Below, in pieces: positions 16,823-24,519 of a stretch of 45,478 nucleotides of DNA. Under the pieces are notes generated by a model. That model had not been told where the DNA came from and ran no database searches. It saw only the letters and a list, made by a program, of their open reading frames with translations. How positions within the stretch are numbered: the stretch's first letter is position 1; each line of letters begins with the position of its first letter. Origin of the DNA: Betaproteobacteria bacterium HGW-Betaproteobacteria-12 (GTDB lineage: Bacteria; Pseudomonadota; Gammaproteobacteria; Burkholderiales; Rhodocyclaceae); NCBI GenBank assembly GCA_002842345.1, contig PHCU01000011.1:1-45478 (forward strand). Direction: 5' to 3'. A program made the position numbers and the translations under genes.

Positions 16823-17983
16823 ATGTATCCACGTCAAGCCCGCAACACGCTGGAACGGCTGGCCCGAGGCTTCCCGGTGCTGGCGTTGACCGGGCCGCGT
16901 CAATCCGGCAAGACCACGTTGGCGCGTGCCGCGTTTCCCGACAAGCCCTATGTTTCGCTGGAAAACCCGGATGAAAGCGATTTCGCCGAGCAGGATCCAC
17001 GGCGTTTTCTGGCGCGCTTGCCGGATGGGGCGATTCTCGACGAAGTGCAGCGTTGCCCGGCCTTGTTGTCCTGGCTGCAGGGCGTGGTCGACGAACGGCA
17101 GGTGATGGGGCAATTTGTGCTGACCGGCTCGGCCCAGTTCGACCTGATCGCCGGCATGAGCCAGTCGCTGGCCGGCCGGGTAGGGCGGGTCGAACTGCTG
17201 CCGCTGTCGCTGGCCGAAATGCAAGGCGGCAACTGCCTGCCGCCGACGCTCGACCGATTGCTGCTCAATGGCGGTTACCCGGCCATCTATCAGCGCGATC
17301 TGGCAGCAGGCGACTGGTTCCCCAACTACGTGGCGACTTACCTGGAACGCGACGTGCGGCAACTCATCGCCGTGCGCGACCTGTCGCGGTTTCAGCGCTT
17401 CGTCCGGATGTGCGCGGCACGTTCCGGGCAATTGCTCAATCTGACGGCGCTCGGTGCCGATTGCGGCATCTCGGCGGTAACGGCGCGCGACTGGCTGTCG
17501 GTCCTCGAGGCCAGCTATCTGGTGACCCGCCTGCCGCCGTATTTCCAGAATTTCGGCAAGCGCCTGGTGAAGACGCCCAAGCTCTATTTTCTCGACGTCG
17601 GCCTGATGACCTGGCTGCTCGGGATACGCGACGAAGCGTCGCTGGCCACCCATGCCGCCCGTGGCGCCCTGTTTGAAACCTGGGTGGTGTCAGAACTGAT
17701 CAAGCAACGCTTCAATGCCGGCCAGCCGGGCGACCTGTACTTCTGGCGCGATAGCGCCGGGCACGAGATCGACGTCGTATTCGAAAGCGCGGCCGGGTTG
17801 CAGGCGATTGAAATCAAATCCGGCAGCACCTTCGCGGCGGACTGGGTGGATGGACTGAAGAAATGGCAGAAATTCACCGGCGACACGCCAATCCGGAAGC
17901 CGATCCTGATTTATGGCGGAGAGGACAGCCATGAGCGGGAACAGTGTTTTGTTACGGGGTGGAAGAATGCGGGGTGGGGCTAA
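16823..17983 (+). CDS. AAA_14 / DUF4143 ATPase with nuclease-like C-terminus
   Basis: This 386-residue P-loop ATPase has Walker A GPRQSGKT (24-31) and Walker B AILDEVQ (Asp73, Glu74). LTGSAQFDLIAGMSQSLAGRVGRVELLPLS is the AAA_14 core signature, followed by a winged-helix and DUF4143 region. The C-terminal block GHEIDVVFESAAGLQAIEIKSG matches the D...ExK pattern of PD-(D/E)XK nucleases. The family is common, patchily distributed and mostly uncharacterised. ATG 16823 has AAGGCGG before it. The gene stands alone between core-like neighbours, followed directly by a transporter remnant, which suggests past insertion or rearrangement here. Confidence 0.88.
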   Translation: MYPRQARNTLERLARGFPVLALTGPRQSGKTTLARAAFPDKPYVSLENPDESDFAEQDPRRFLARLPDGAILDEVQRCPALLSWLQGVVDERQVMGQFVLTGSAQFDLIAGMSQSLAGRVGRVELLPLSLAEMQGGNCLPPTLDRLLLNGGYPAIYQRDLAAGDWFPNYVATYLERDVRQLIAVRDLSRFQRFVRMCAARSGQLLNLTALGADCGISAVTARDWLSVLEASYLVTRLPPYFQNFGKRLVKTPKLYFLDVGLMTWLLGIRDEASLATHAARGALFETWVVSELIKQRFNAGQPGDLYFWRDSAGHEIDVVFESAAGLQAIEIKSGSTFAADWVDGLKKWQKFTGDTPIRKPILIYGGEDSHEREQCFVTGWKNAGWG

Positions 17984-18055
17984 CTTGCATGCACCGGGGC
18001 GATTCAGTTAGAGAGATTTTTTAAATTCAAATACCTTTGGCCCGTTGGTTCTTTC

Positions 18056-18514
18056 AAGCGGGTGATCTGGATCTCGATCCTCGGCGTCGCTCCATTCACG
18101 CTGCTGCTGCCACATGTTGACCGGTTGTGGACTGCGCTGCTCTCGGTGATCATCGGCCTGATCCTGGCCTCGGCCTTCTCGGTCAGCCTGGTCTACGCCA
18201 GGGAACTCGTCCGCGGCAAAGTCGGCGCCATCTCCAGCCTGTTCTTCGGCATGGGCGGCATCGGCGCCGCGCTACTCGGCCAATTGGCCGACGCGACGAG
18301 CATCGAAACGGTGTACCAGGTTTGCGCCTACCTGCCGCTGATCGGGCTGCTAAAGGTGTTTTTGCCGACGATCAGGACAGAACACGAGGAACTGCTACCC
18401 GGCGATTACACCGCCGACAGGCTGTCCTTCAGCTTCGCGCGGCGAAAGTGCTCGACCACGAAGTCGATGAACACGCGGGTTTTGGCCGGCAGGATTTTCT
18501 GCGCCGGAAAGTAG
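18056..18514 (+). pseudogene. C-terminal remnant of an MFS transporter similar to fosmidomycin-resistance protein Fsr
   Basis: From about 18056 the frame reads KRVIWISILGVAPFTLLL, LSVIIGLILASAFSVSLVYA, GGIGAALLGQLADATSIE and QVCAYLPLIGLLKVFLP. This is the last ~115 residues of an Fsr-like transporter of about 400. Upstream sequence does not continue the protein, so the first ~70% is missing. Compared with the family as I recall it, four residues are missing in the segment between LFFG and MGGIGAA. The original stop is gone, and the frame runs over the 3' end of the convergent LysR gene to 18514. No start codon or ribosome site serves it. Confidence 0.75.
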
Positions 18515-19329
18515 AGGCAGAGGCTGCCGCCATCGACGTACCAGTCGGGCAGTAAGCGCAGCAGGCGGCCGTCGCGCAGGTAGGCGGCGGCGTGGGGCAG
18601 GCTGACCAGGGCAATGCCCTGGCCCAGGCTGGCCGCCAGGCAGGCGGCACCGGGGTCGCTCAGCGTCATGCGCGTTTTCAGACTGACCGGCCGCTGCTCG
18701 TTGGCCCTATTGCGCAGCGGCCAGGAACGGATGCGGCCGGTTTGCGGCGAGCGGATCAGGATGCCGTCGCAGTTGGCCAGGTCTTCCGGCTGCTCGACCG
18801 GCGGCTTGTCGTCGAGATAGTGCGGCGCGGCCACCAGAATGCGGTGGGCCGGCGCCAGCTCGCGGGCGATCACCCCCGGCGGCAGTTCGAAGCCGCCGCC
18901 GATGGCGGCATCGAAACCCTGGCCGATCAGATCCACCTGCCGGTTGTCGAAATGCCAGTCCGGCGTGATCCCCGGGTAAAGGGCGAGAAACTCGCCGAGC
19001 AAAGGCACCAGGTAATCCATGCCGAACGTCACGCCCATGCTGACCTTGAGCGTGCCGGCCGGCTGCCCGGCGGCGCTGCCCATGTTGGCCACCGCCGCCT
19101 TGATGCTGGCCAGCCCGTCGCCGACTTCGGCGAGAAAGCGTTCGCCATCCTCGGTCAGTGTCAGGCGGCGCGTACTGCGCAGGAACAGCCGCACCCCCAT
19201 GTCGGCTTCCAGCTTGGCGACATTCTTGCCGACCGCGGCCGGCGTCAGGCCGAGGCGCCGGGCGGCTTCGGCAAAGCTGCCGGCCTCGGCGCTGCGCACG
19301 AAACAATCGATGCCATTGAGCGTTTCCAT
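18406..19329 (-). CDS. LysR-family transcriptional regulator
   Basis: This 307-residue protein has the full LysR layout: an N-terminal winged helix-turn-helix (GIDCFVRSAEAGSFAEAARRLGLTPAAVGKNVAKLEA), then a periplasmic-binding-fold effector domain with GEFLALYPGITPDWHF and SLGQGIALVSLP. It is divergent from the SDR gene across 123 bases containing a perfect 11-base inverted repeat, the expected layout for a LysR regulator and its target. Its 3' end overlaps the transporter remnant on the other strand. Confidence 0.92.
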   Translation of the reverse strand: METLNGIDCFVRSAEAGSFAEAARRLGLTPAAVGKNVAKLEADMGVRLFLRSTRRLTLTEDGERFLAEVGDGLASIKAAVANMGSAAGQPAGTLKVSMGVTFGMDYLVPLLGEFLALYPGITPDWHFDNRQVDLIGQGFDAAIGGGFELPPGVIARELAPAHRILVAAPHYLDDKPPVEQPEDLANCDGILIRSPQTGRIRSWPLRNRANEQRPVSLKTRMTLSDPGAACLAASLGQGIALVSLPHAAAYLRDGRLLRLLPDWYVDGGSLCLYFPAQKILPAKTRVFIDFVVEHFRRAKLKDSLSAV

Positions 19330-19378
19330 CGTTCCACCATAAACCGTTGGTTCATTCTGAGTATAGGGATTATGGGCT

Positions 19379-19410
19379 ACTCAGTATCGATTAACACGCC
19401 GATACTGAGT
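19379..19410. promoter_or_regulatory. Perfect 11-base inverted repeat, probable LysR operator
   Basis: ACTCAGTATCG (19379-19389) and CGATACTGAGT (19400-19410) are exact reverse complements around a 10-base spacer. A third partial copy, CTGAGTAT, lies at 19357-19364. The site sits between the divergent LysR and SDR genes, 43 bases before the SDR ATG. Confidence 0.7.
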
Positions 19411-19452
19411 TCTCGGTCACGGCGATCCGTCGGACTAAACTTTGGAGACATC

Positions 19453-20208
19453 ATGTCGAACAGCACTCGCAACTCCCTGCAAAACAAAGTCGCCCTGGTC
19501 ATCGGCGGCTCCCGCGGCATCGGCGCCGCCATCGTCGAACGCCTGGCCGCCGAAGGTGCCGCGGTCGCCTTCACCTACGTCAGTTCGGCGCCGAAGGCCG
19601 AAGCGCTGGCCGCCGGCCTGCGCGCCCAGGACCGCAAGGTGCTGGCGATCCAGGCCGATAGCGCCGACGAGCCGGCGCTGCGCGCCGCCGTCGACACCAC
19701 CGTCAAAACCTATGGCCGCCTCGACATTCTGGTGAACAATGCCGGCGTGCTGGCCGTCGGGCCGCTGGAAGATTTCAGCATGGCCGACTTCGATCGCACG
19801 CTGGCCATCAACGTGCGCAGCGTTTTCGTCGCCATCCAGGAAGCGGCACGCCATATGGGCGAGGGCGGCCGCATCATCACCATCGGCAGCACCAACGCCG
19901 AGCGCATGCCCTTTGCCGGCGGCGGCGTGTACGCCATGAGCAAGGCCGCCATCGTTGGCCTGACCAAGGGCCTCGCCCGCGACCTCGGGCCGCGCGGCAT
20001 CACCATCAACAACGTCCAGCCCGGCCCGGTCGATACCGACATGAACCCGGACAGCGGCGAATTCGCCACCACGCTCAAAGGCCTGATGGCCCTGCCGCGC
20101 TACGGGCGTACCGAGGAGATCGCCAGCTTCGTCGCCTATCTGGCCGGGCCGGAGGCCGGGTATATCACTGGCGCCAGCTTGACGATCGATGGCGGGTTTG
20201 CGGCATGA
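19453..20208 (+). CDS. Short-chain dehydrogenase/reductase, BdcA-like
   Basis: This 251-residue classical SDR has a cofactor motif GGSRGIG (~17-23), NNAG, a catalytic YAMSK (YxxxK), and the C-terminal GYITGASLTIDGGFA block. PGPVDTDMNPDSGEFA resembles E. coli BdcA (YjgI). The frame is open upstream, but TTTGGAG eight bases before ATG 19453 fixes the start. The likely reaction is NAD(P)H-dependent carbonyl reduction; the substrate is unknown. It is probably controlled by the divergent LysR protein. Confidence 0.9.
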   Translation: MSNSTRNSLQNKVALVIGGSRGIGAAIVERLAAEGAAVAFTYVSSAPKAEALAAGLRAQDRKVLAIQADSADEPALRAAVDTTVKTYGRLDILVNNAGVLAVGPLEDFSMADFDRTLAINVRSVFVAIQEAARHMGEGGRIITIGSTNAERMPFAGGGVYAMSKAAIVGLTKGLARDLGPRGITINNVQPGPVDTDMNPDSGEFATTLKGLMALPRYGRTEEIASFVAYLAGPEAGYITGASLTIDGGFAA

Positions 20209-20292
20209 GCGGGGCGTGACGGGGCGCGGTCCAGCCCGTCGGTGACGGGCAGTCGGTTCGGCGCCACCGCTGATGCACGATCAATCGTTTTT

Positions 20293-21015
20293 TCAGGCGA
20301 GCGCCCGTGCCAGTCCGCTGAGCAGTTCTGCCCCGTCACCGCGCCACGCGGAACCATGCATGCACGCCAGAATCCGCGGCTGCAGCGCCGCCAGCTTGTC
20401 CAGCACCGGCAGCGTATTCGGCCCGTGGGCGTAGTAGTCCATCTGGGCGCGCATCGCTTCGCTCGGGCCGAGAATGTCGCTGTCGACGATGGGCGGATGA
20501 TCATCCCCGGGTTGCGTGAACAGATCGCCGCAGAGCAAGGCCTGGAGGCCATCGATCATCAGGTAGCCATTTTCCCAGCCATGCGGCACGTGCGGCGCAT
20601 CGATCCAGCGCACCGTGTAGCGACCGAGCGACAGGCTCTCCTGGTCGGCCAGCGCCACCGGCGCCCGATCGGCGATGTCGGTCACCGAGACCATGGCGGC
20701 AAGGCGACTGCACAGGGGTCTGGCGTTCGGCGCGACGGCGAGAAACTGATTCAGCGAGCCGCATTCATCGCTTTCGACATGCGAGAAGCCGATGTAATGC
20801 AGCTTCTCCAGCGGCACAACCGTGGCGATGGCATCGCGTATCTGCGGAAACAGCGCCCGGGGGCCGGTGTGAAACAGCAGCGATCGCTCGTCACGCAGCA
20901 GATACTGATTGAACGAGAAGCCACCAGGAACCACCGAGACCGGCGTATGGACGCGGAGCAGGCCATCGGCAATCTCGTCGATGCGTGTGCCATTCAGTTG
21001 AGATTCGGCATTCAT
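20293..21015 (-). CDS. Diiron metallo-beta-lactamase-fold protein, ODP / flavodiiron-like
   Basis: This 240-residue MBL-fold protein has HVESDE (His79, Glu81, Asp83) in place of the usual HxHxDH. His142/145, Asp164 (LLCGDLF) and His220 (ACMHGSAW) are also present. Glu in the second position and these spacings match the diiron centre of flavodiiron proteins and stand-alone oxygen-binding ODP proteins rather than zinc hydrolases. There is no flavodoxin domain. The likely role is O2 or NO sensing or reduction. His84 of flavodiiron proteins is Glu here. The start is ATG 21015 with GGGGTGA upstream. Confidence 0.8.
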   Translation of the reverse strand: MNAESQLNGTRIDEIADGLLRVHTPVSVVPGGFSFNQYLLRDERSLLFHTGPRALFPQIRDAIATVVPLEKLHYIGFSHVESDECGSLNQFLAVAPNARPLCSRLAAMVSVTDIADRAPVALADQESLSLGRYTVRWIDAPHVPHGWENGYLMIDGLQALLCGDLFTQPGDDHPPIVDSDILGPSEAMRAQMDYYAHGPNTLPVLDKLAALQPRILACMHGSAWRGDGAELLSGLARALA

Positions 21016-21124
21016 GATCGTCACCCCGGCGCCTTGCAACGACCATCTGACTGTTCGCCGACATTCAAGGTTCCGAACGGACACCGACCGCGCGGAACCC
21101 CATCTCCCGGCCCAACATCCGGCC

Positions 21125-21928
21125 TTACTGCGTGGTCGGCGAACGGCTCAGCAATTCCTTGCGGATGGCCATCAGCGCCTGGCTCGCCTTCGCCCGGTTC
21201 TCGGCGCCCATGCGCAGCATGATCCGCTGTCCGGCAGACCGCTCTTCCAGCGACTTGTCGGCATAGGTGTAGAGCACCTTCGGCTGCTCCAGCGCAATCG
21301 GCGGCGCCACGTCGGGCGTGGCCAACAGATTGTCGATCGCCTCGATCAGCCGGTCATTGAAAAAGCCGTCGGGGTAGCCCAGTTCGCGGTAGGCCTTCTG
21401 GAACACCGGATAGAAACTCACGTACATGTCGACCAGACGCCGCGGGTCGGCCGCCACCAAAATCTTCAGATAGCCGACATAACGCTGGTCATTGGCCGGC
21501 GCAATGCTCAGCCCGCCCGCCTGGCGATCAACCAGAAAAGCCCCGGCCACCGGCTTCACCGGCATCATCCTGGCCGGCGGCGGACGCCGCGGCAGATTGT
21601 CGATGGTCGCGACAAAGCGGCGGATCATCCGGTCGGAATAGAACAGGCTTTGCAGCGTCTTCTCGCCGAACAGCTTGGCCAGTGCCTGTCGGTACAGCGC
21701 CTCGCTTTGCTCGATATCGGGGAGCGGCGCTGCCGTGGGCTCGGCGGCCGGTAGCGGATGCCGCTCGACCGGCAATGGCGGCGGCGTCACGGCAGCCGGC
21801 GCCGGCGGTGGTGGGGGCGCCTCCACCATTGGCTCAGGCACCGGTACTTCCGGTTGGTACAGCCAGAAAGCGACACCGAGCCCCAAAGCGACGACGATGC
21901 CCAGCAGCAGAATCAACTTCTTTCCCAT
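21125..21928 (-). CDS. DUF3014-type membrane-anchored protein
   Basis: This 267-residue protein has one N-terminal transmembrane helix (~5-22, KLILLLGIVVALGLGVAFWLY), a Pro/Ala-rich linker of ~50 residues, then a soluble domain with LPDIEQSEALYRQAL, RRFVATIDNLPR and FYPVFQKAYRELGYPDGFFNDRL. The domain fits DUF3014, whose function is unknown. The bulk should face the periplasm. A strong AAAGGAG ribosome site supports the start. It precedes the L7/L12-like membrane protein's 3' end by 94 bases, so the two minus-strand genes could share a transcript. Confidence 0.75.
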   Translation of the reverse strand: MGKKLILLLGIVVALGLGVAFWLYQPEVPVPEPMVEAPPPPPAPAAVTPPPLPVERHPLPAAEPTAAPLPDIEQSEALYRQALAKLFGEKTLQSLFYSDRMIRRFVATIDNLPRRPPPARMMPVKPVAGAFLVDRQAGGLSIAPANDQRYVGYLKILVAADPRRLVDMYVSFYPVFQKAYRELGYPDGFFNDRLIEAIDNLLATPDVAPPIALEQPKVLYTYADKSLEERSAGQRIMLRMGAENRAKASQALMAIRKELLSRSPTTQ

Positions 21929-22022
21929 TGAAAACTCCTTTCAAGAGATCGAATATGGTTGCAATGGCCAAGCCGGAACGCAACATGGTGACGCCAAGTC
22001 TACGCCCCTGCAGCGGACGAGC

Positions 22023-22862
22023 CTACTCGCGCTTCCCGGACGTTAGCCAGGCCTCAACGACATCCTTGGCTTCCTTGAGACCGAGCCCGTGCGCCACGCG
22101 TACGCATTTGATGGCTTCGATCTTGTTGTCACGGGCCAGCGCCGCCATGGCATCCGGCGGCAGCGTTAGCCGATGCCGCGCCTGGTGTCCGATGTCCGTT
22201 CCCGGCTCGGCTTGCATATCCGTGAGATGCGCATCAGGCGGGTCAAGTTTCAGGCTTCTCACTTCTGCTCGTGCCGCCTTGAGCGGAATCCCGCGCTCCG
22301 CATGGATCAGCCGCACCGCATCGTTTTCGCGCCCGGCCGCGACCAGTTCACGAATCCGGCCCAGGATTTCGGCTTTCGGGTCGCGGCCGAACAGGGCATT
22401 GAGTTGCGCCGCCAAGCGCAGCAATTCGCCGTCGGGATCGCCGCTGTAAGCCCGGGTGAAGGGAATGACGCCCGTTGCCGTGCGCAAGACAAGGCGGCGC
22501 GAAAGTCCGCCACCCGTGCCCGGCTCATGATCGACAATCGCCTCCGCCGCCACGCATTCCACCGCACTGAATGCGACTTGCCCGGAATGCCGGGAAAACA
22601 GCGTCCGCCGCCGCCAGACGACGATTCGCGCGGCGCGTTTGAAGACGAAGCTGGCGTTCTCGTAAGTGACTAAAAAGGCGCCCAGAAAGAGCGCCGCGGC
22701 ACAGACTGAGCCAATGAACTGCTCGGCGTTCGCCGCGCCGACACGGAAGTGATAGAGCGCCAGGCCGGACAACAGCAAGCCGCCACCCAGGAGGAATTTC
22801 GCCAGCCCGCCGCCGTCGGCCACGGCCTCGATACTGCCATCCAGATGCTGTTTGATTTTCAT
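22023..22862 (-). CDS. Two-TM membrane protein with ribosomal L7/L12 C-terminal-like repeats
   Basis: This 279-residue protein has two transmembrane segments (~20-38 and ~50-68) and a ~100-residue mixed domain. It ends in a unit, ALARDNKIEAIKCVRVAHGLGLKEAKDVVEAWL, that closely resembles the C-terminal fold of ribosomal protein L7/L12. A weaker copy, IRELVAAGRENDAVRLIHAERGIPLKAARAEV, lies ~45 residues earlier, so the tail may hold two such units. L7/L12-like domains also occur in non-ribosomal bacterial membrane proteins of unknown function; they usually mediate protein contact. The ATG at 22862 has no strong ribosome site. Confidence 0.75.
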   Translation of the reverse strand: MKIKQHLDGSIEAVADGGGLAKFLLGGGLLLSGLALYHFRVGAANAEQFIGSVCAAALFLGAFLVTYENASFVFKRAARIVVWRRRTLFSRHSGQVAFSAVECVAAEAIVDHEPGTGGGLSRRLVLRTATGVIPFTRAYSGDPDGELLRLAAQLNALFGRDPKAEILGRIRELVAAGRENDAVRLIHAERGIPLKAARAEVRSLKLDPPDAHLTDMQAEPGTDIGHQARHRLTLPPDAMAALARDNKIEAIKCVRVAHGLGLKEAKDVVEAWLTSGKRE

Positions 22863-23048
22863 TGCAGGCTTTCATCTTGAGCGGGGGAGCGCGTCCGGAA
22901 CTTCGTGCAACGGCGTTCAGATCGGTTCGGGGCGATTCGCTCGGCGTACCTGATGGTAAATCGGGGCGACGCAGCACGCCAATTCGAAATCCCTATGCTT
23001 CTTTCCGCTGCCGCTGCACCGCAATTCGAAGCATGGAGATTGGCATCA

Positions 23049-23074
23049 TGTGATGCTATCGTTAATGCATTACA
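23049..23074. promoter_or_regulatory. Candidate VapBC autoregulatory operator
   Basis: TGTGATGC (23049-23056) and GCATTACA (23067-23074) match in 7 of 8 positions as an inverted repeat around 10 bases, ending 16 bases before the vapB ATG. VapB antitoxins typically bind such promoter dyads. Confidence 0.5.
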
Positions 23075-23090
23075 GAAAAAGGAGAACCCC

Positions 23091-23288
23091 ATGCGCACGA
23101 CGCTCGCCCTCGACGATGATTTGCTGGCCAAGGCCCAGGCCTTGACCGGGGTTTCGGAAAAAACCGCCTTGATCCGCGAAGCCCTGCGCGCGCTGATTCA
23201 GCGCGAAAGCGCCAAGCGCCTGGCGCTGCTCGGTGGTTCCGAGCCGCAACTCGACGACGTGCCAAGGCGGCAGACGGAGTCGGCATGA
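23091..23288 (+). CDS. vapB: VapB-type ribbon-helix-helix antitoxin
   Basis: This 65-residue protein has an N-terminal MRTTLALDDDLLAKAQALTG, the short beta-strand and helices of DUF2191/VapB antitoxins, and a C-terminal tail that would wrap the toxin. AAAAGGAG precedes ATG 23091. Its stop overlaps the toxin ATG (ATGA), giving translational coupling. It should neutralise VapC and repress the operon via the dyad at 23049-23074. Confidence 0.88.
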   Translation: MRTTLALDDDLLAKAQALTGVSEKTALIREALRALIQRESAKRLALLGGSEPQLDDVPRRQTESA

Positions 23289-23656
23289 TCCTGGTCGATA
23301 CCTCGATCTGGATCGACCATCTGCGCCAGCGCGACGAGCGCCTGAGCAAGCTGCTCGACCAGGGCCAGGTGCTGGCCCATCCCTTCGTGGTCGGCGAATT
23401 GGCCTTGGGTAACCTGCAGAACCGCGCGGTGATCCTCGACGCGCTACAGGATTTGCCGCAAGCACCGGTCGCCACTGACGGCGAGGTACTGAGCTTCATC
23501 CAGCAAAATGCCCTCTACGGGATGGGCATCGGCTACGTCGACGCACATTTGCTGGCAGCCGTACGTCTCGCGCCCGGCACCGCATTGTGGACACGGGATA
23601 TACGGCTGCTGGCAGCCGGCACGAGCTTGGGGTTGGTGGAAAACGGGGGGCATTGA
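23285..23656 (+). CDS. vapC: VapC-type PIN-domain toxin ribonuclease
   Basis: This 123-residue PIN-domain protein has all four expected acidic residues: Asp5 (LVDTSIWIDHLR), Glu38 (VGELALG), Asp86 (GYVDAHLL) and Asp105 (WTRDIRLL). VapC toxins are Mg-dependent endoribonucleases, often cutting initiator tRNA or 23S rRNA. It overlaps vapB by 4 bases and appears intact. Confidence 0.92.
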   Translation: MILVDTSIWIDHLRQRDERLSKLLDQGQVLAHPFVVGELALGNLQNRAVILDALQDLPQAPVATDGEVLSFIQQNALYGMGIGYVDAHLLAAVRLAPGTALWTRDIRLLAAGTSLGLVENGGH

Positions 23657-23706
23657 GCGAACGCCTTGCCGTTCTGCGCACAAGTCAGTGCGCGGCCCAC
23701 TTCCGA

Positions 23707-23750
23707 TATTTCGTAAATGTTTCCGACCCTTTGTTGCATTTCACGAAATA
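23707..23750. repeat. Inverted repeat between convergent vapC and higA genes
   Basis: TATTTCGT (23707-23714) pairs with ACGAAATA (23743-23750). Adjacent AATG/CATT extends the stem to about 12 base pairs with one bulge around a 17-base loop. It could end transcription from both sides, though there is no clean T-tract. Confidence 0.45.
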
Positions 23751-23766
23751 AAAGGGCGTCAGCTGA

Positions 23767-24078
23767 CTACGAATGGGCGTGAATCGGCTGGGCTACCAGC
23801 CGAACGCCGAGCGCCGCACAAACCTTGCTGATAGTTTCAAAACGTGGGCTGGCATCGGGGCGCAGCGCCTTGTAGAGCGCTTCGCGGGTAATCCCGGAGG
23901 CCTTGGCGATGTCGCTCATACCGCGTGCCCGGGCAATGGTGCCCAGCGCATCCGCCAATGCTGCCGGATCGTTTTCTTCCAGTACCACGGTCAGATATTC
24001 AGCAACGGCCTGCTCGTCCGGCAAATGCTCTGCCATGTCGAATTCAGGCAGATCGGTGATTTTGAATTTCCGGCTCAT
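23767..24078 (-). CDS. HigA-family addiction-module antidote (XRE-type HTH)
   Basis: This 103-residue protein has FDMAEHLPDEQAVAEYLTVVLEE followed by ADALGTIARARGMSDIAKASGITREALYKALRP. This is the conserved order of the putative addiction-module antidote family, with the HTH at ~50-85. It lies 3 bases after the RelE/HigB-like toxin gene, the usual toxin-first order. The antidote is intact while the toxin carries two stops, so it may now act only as a DNA-binding protein, or protect against related toxins elsewhere. Confidence 0.9.
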   Translation of the reverse strand: MSRKFKITDLPEFDMAEHLPDEQAVAEYLTVVLEENDPAALADALGTIARARGMSDIAKASGITREALYKALRPDASPRFETISKVCAALGVRLVAQPIHAHS

Positions 24079-24081
24079 CGT

Positions 24082-24378
24082 TCAATCCTCCAGCCTGGCG
24101 GCCAACTTGACGGCCTTGGCAATATCAGCGGTCTGCGTAGCCTTGTCGCCACCACCCAGCATCACAATCAACACCTTGCCGCGTTGCACCTAGTACATGC
24201 GCTAACCCGGCCCGAAGTGCTCTCGCATCTCAAACACGCCATCGCCAACCGGCTTCACATCGCCAAGATTGCCTTTCTGGGCTTTCTCCAGCCGGCGCGC
24301 CAGACGGCGATGCGTCATGCCGTCCTTGAGGCCGTTCAGCCATGCGGTGAACTCGGGAAGTGGCTTGATCGAGTACAT
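24082..24378 (-). pseudogene. HigB/RelE-like addiction-module killer gene with two in-frame TAG codons
   Basis: Starting at ATG 24378 (MYSIKPLPEFTAWLNGLKD) the frame is a killer protein of this module: RRLARRLEKAQKGNLGDVKPVGDGVFEMREHFGPG. It then meets TAG at codon 59, continues RMY, meets TAG at codon 63, and resumes VQRGKVLIVMLGGGDKATQTADIAKAVKLA to TGA at 24082. The reading frame is not shifted, so the full 98-codon gene is present apart from the two stops. In relatives, as I recall, codon 59 is the Tyr of GPGYR and codon 63 an aromatic residue. The toxin is presumably inactive unless amber codons are suppressed. Confidence 0.85.
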
Positions 24379-24448
24379 GGGAAAAGTGTAGTCGTTCGAT
24401 TACGGTTGGTCAATTTGTGGCAGCGCCAGGGAAATCGTGGTCCGTCCC

Positions 24449-24478
24449 TTGTTTCTGCTTGTTTCTGCCTTGTTTCTG
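24449..24478. repeat. Three near-tandem copies of TTGTTTCTG
   Basis: Copies at 24449-24457, 24459-24467 and 24470-24478 are separated by one or two bases, at the point where the AT-rich island begins. No known element is recognised. Confidence 0.6.
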
Positions 24479-24487
24479 AATATTTAA

Positions 24488-24502
24488 TTCGACCCTGGCC
24501 CC
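24488..24502. repeat. Left copy of an imperfect inverted repeat bracketing the ATPase/PIN-like pair
   Basis: TTCGACCCTGGCCCC lies ~20 bases outside the stop of the PIN-like gene. The right counterpart, GGGTCAGAGTGATTC at 26543-26557, is an imperfect reverse complement. Similar GACTCTGACCCC-like words are scattered between genes in many proteobacteria, in REP-like elements (from memory). Confidence 0.35.
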
Positions 24503-24519
24503 TTTTAGTTGATAACAAA

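Noticed and set aside
22988-23041. Imperfect hairpin and repeated AATTCGAA upstream of vapBC
   Set aside because: 12 of 14 stem match with a long loop and no T-tract; no role could be argued. The rest of the 22863-23090 spacer shows only the vapBC dyad.
24082-24378. Amber codons read as an amino acid (stop-codon recoding)
   Set aside because: Other genes here use TAG as a normal stop (for example at 7452-7454), so inactivation is simpler.
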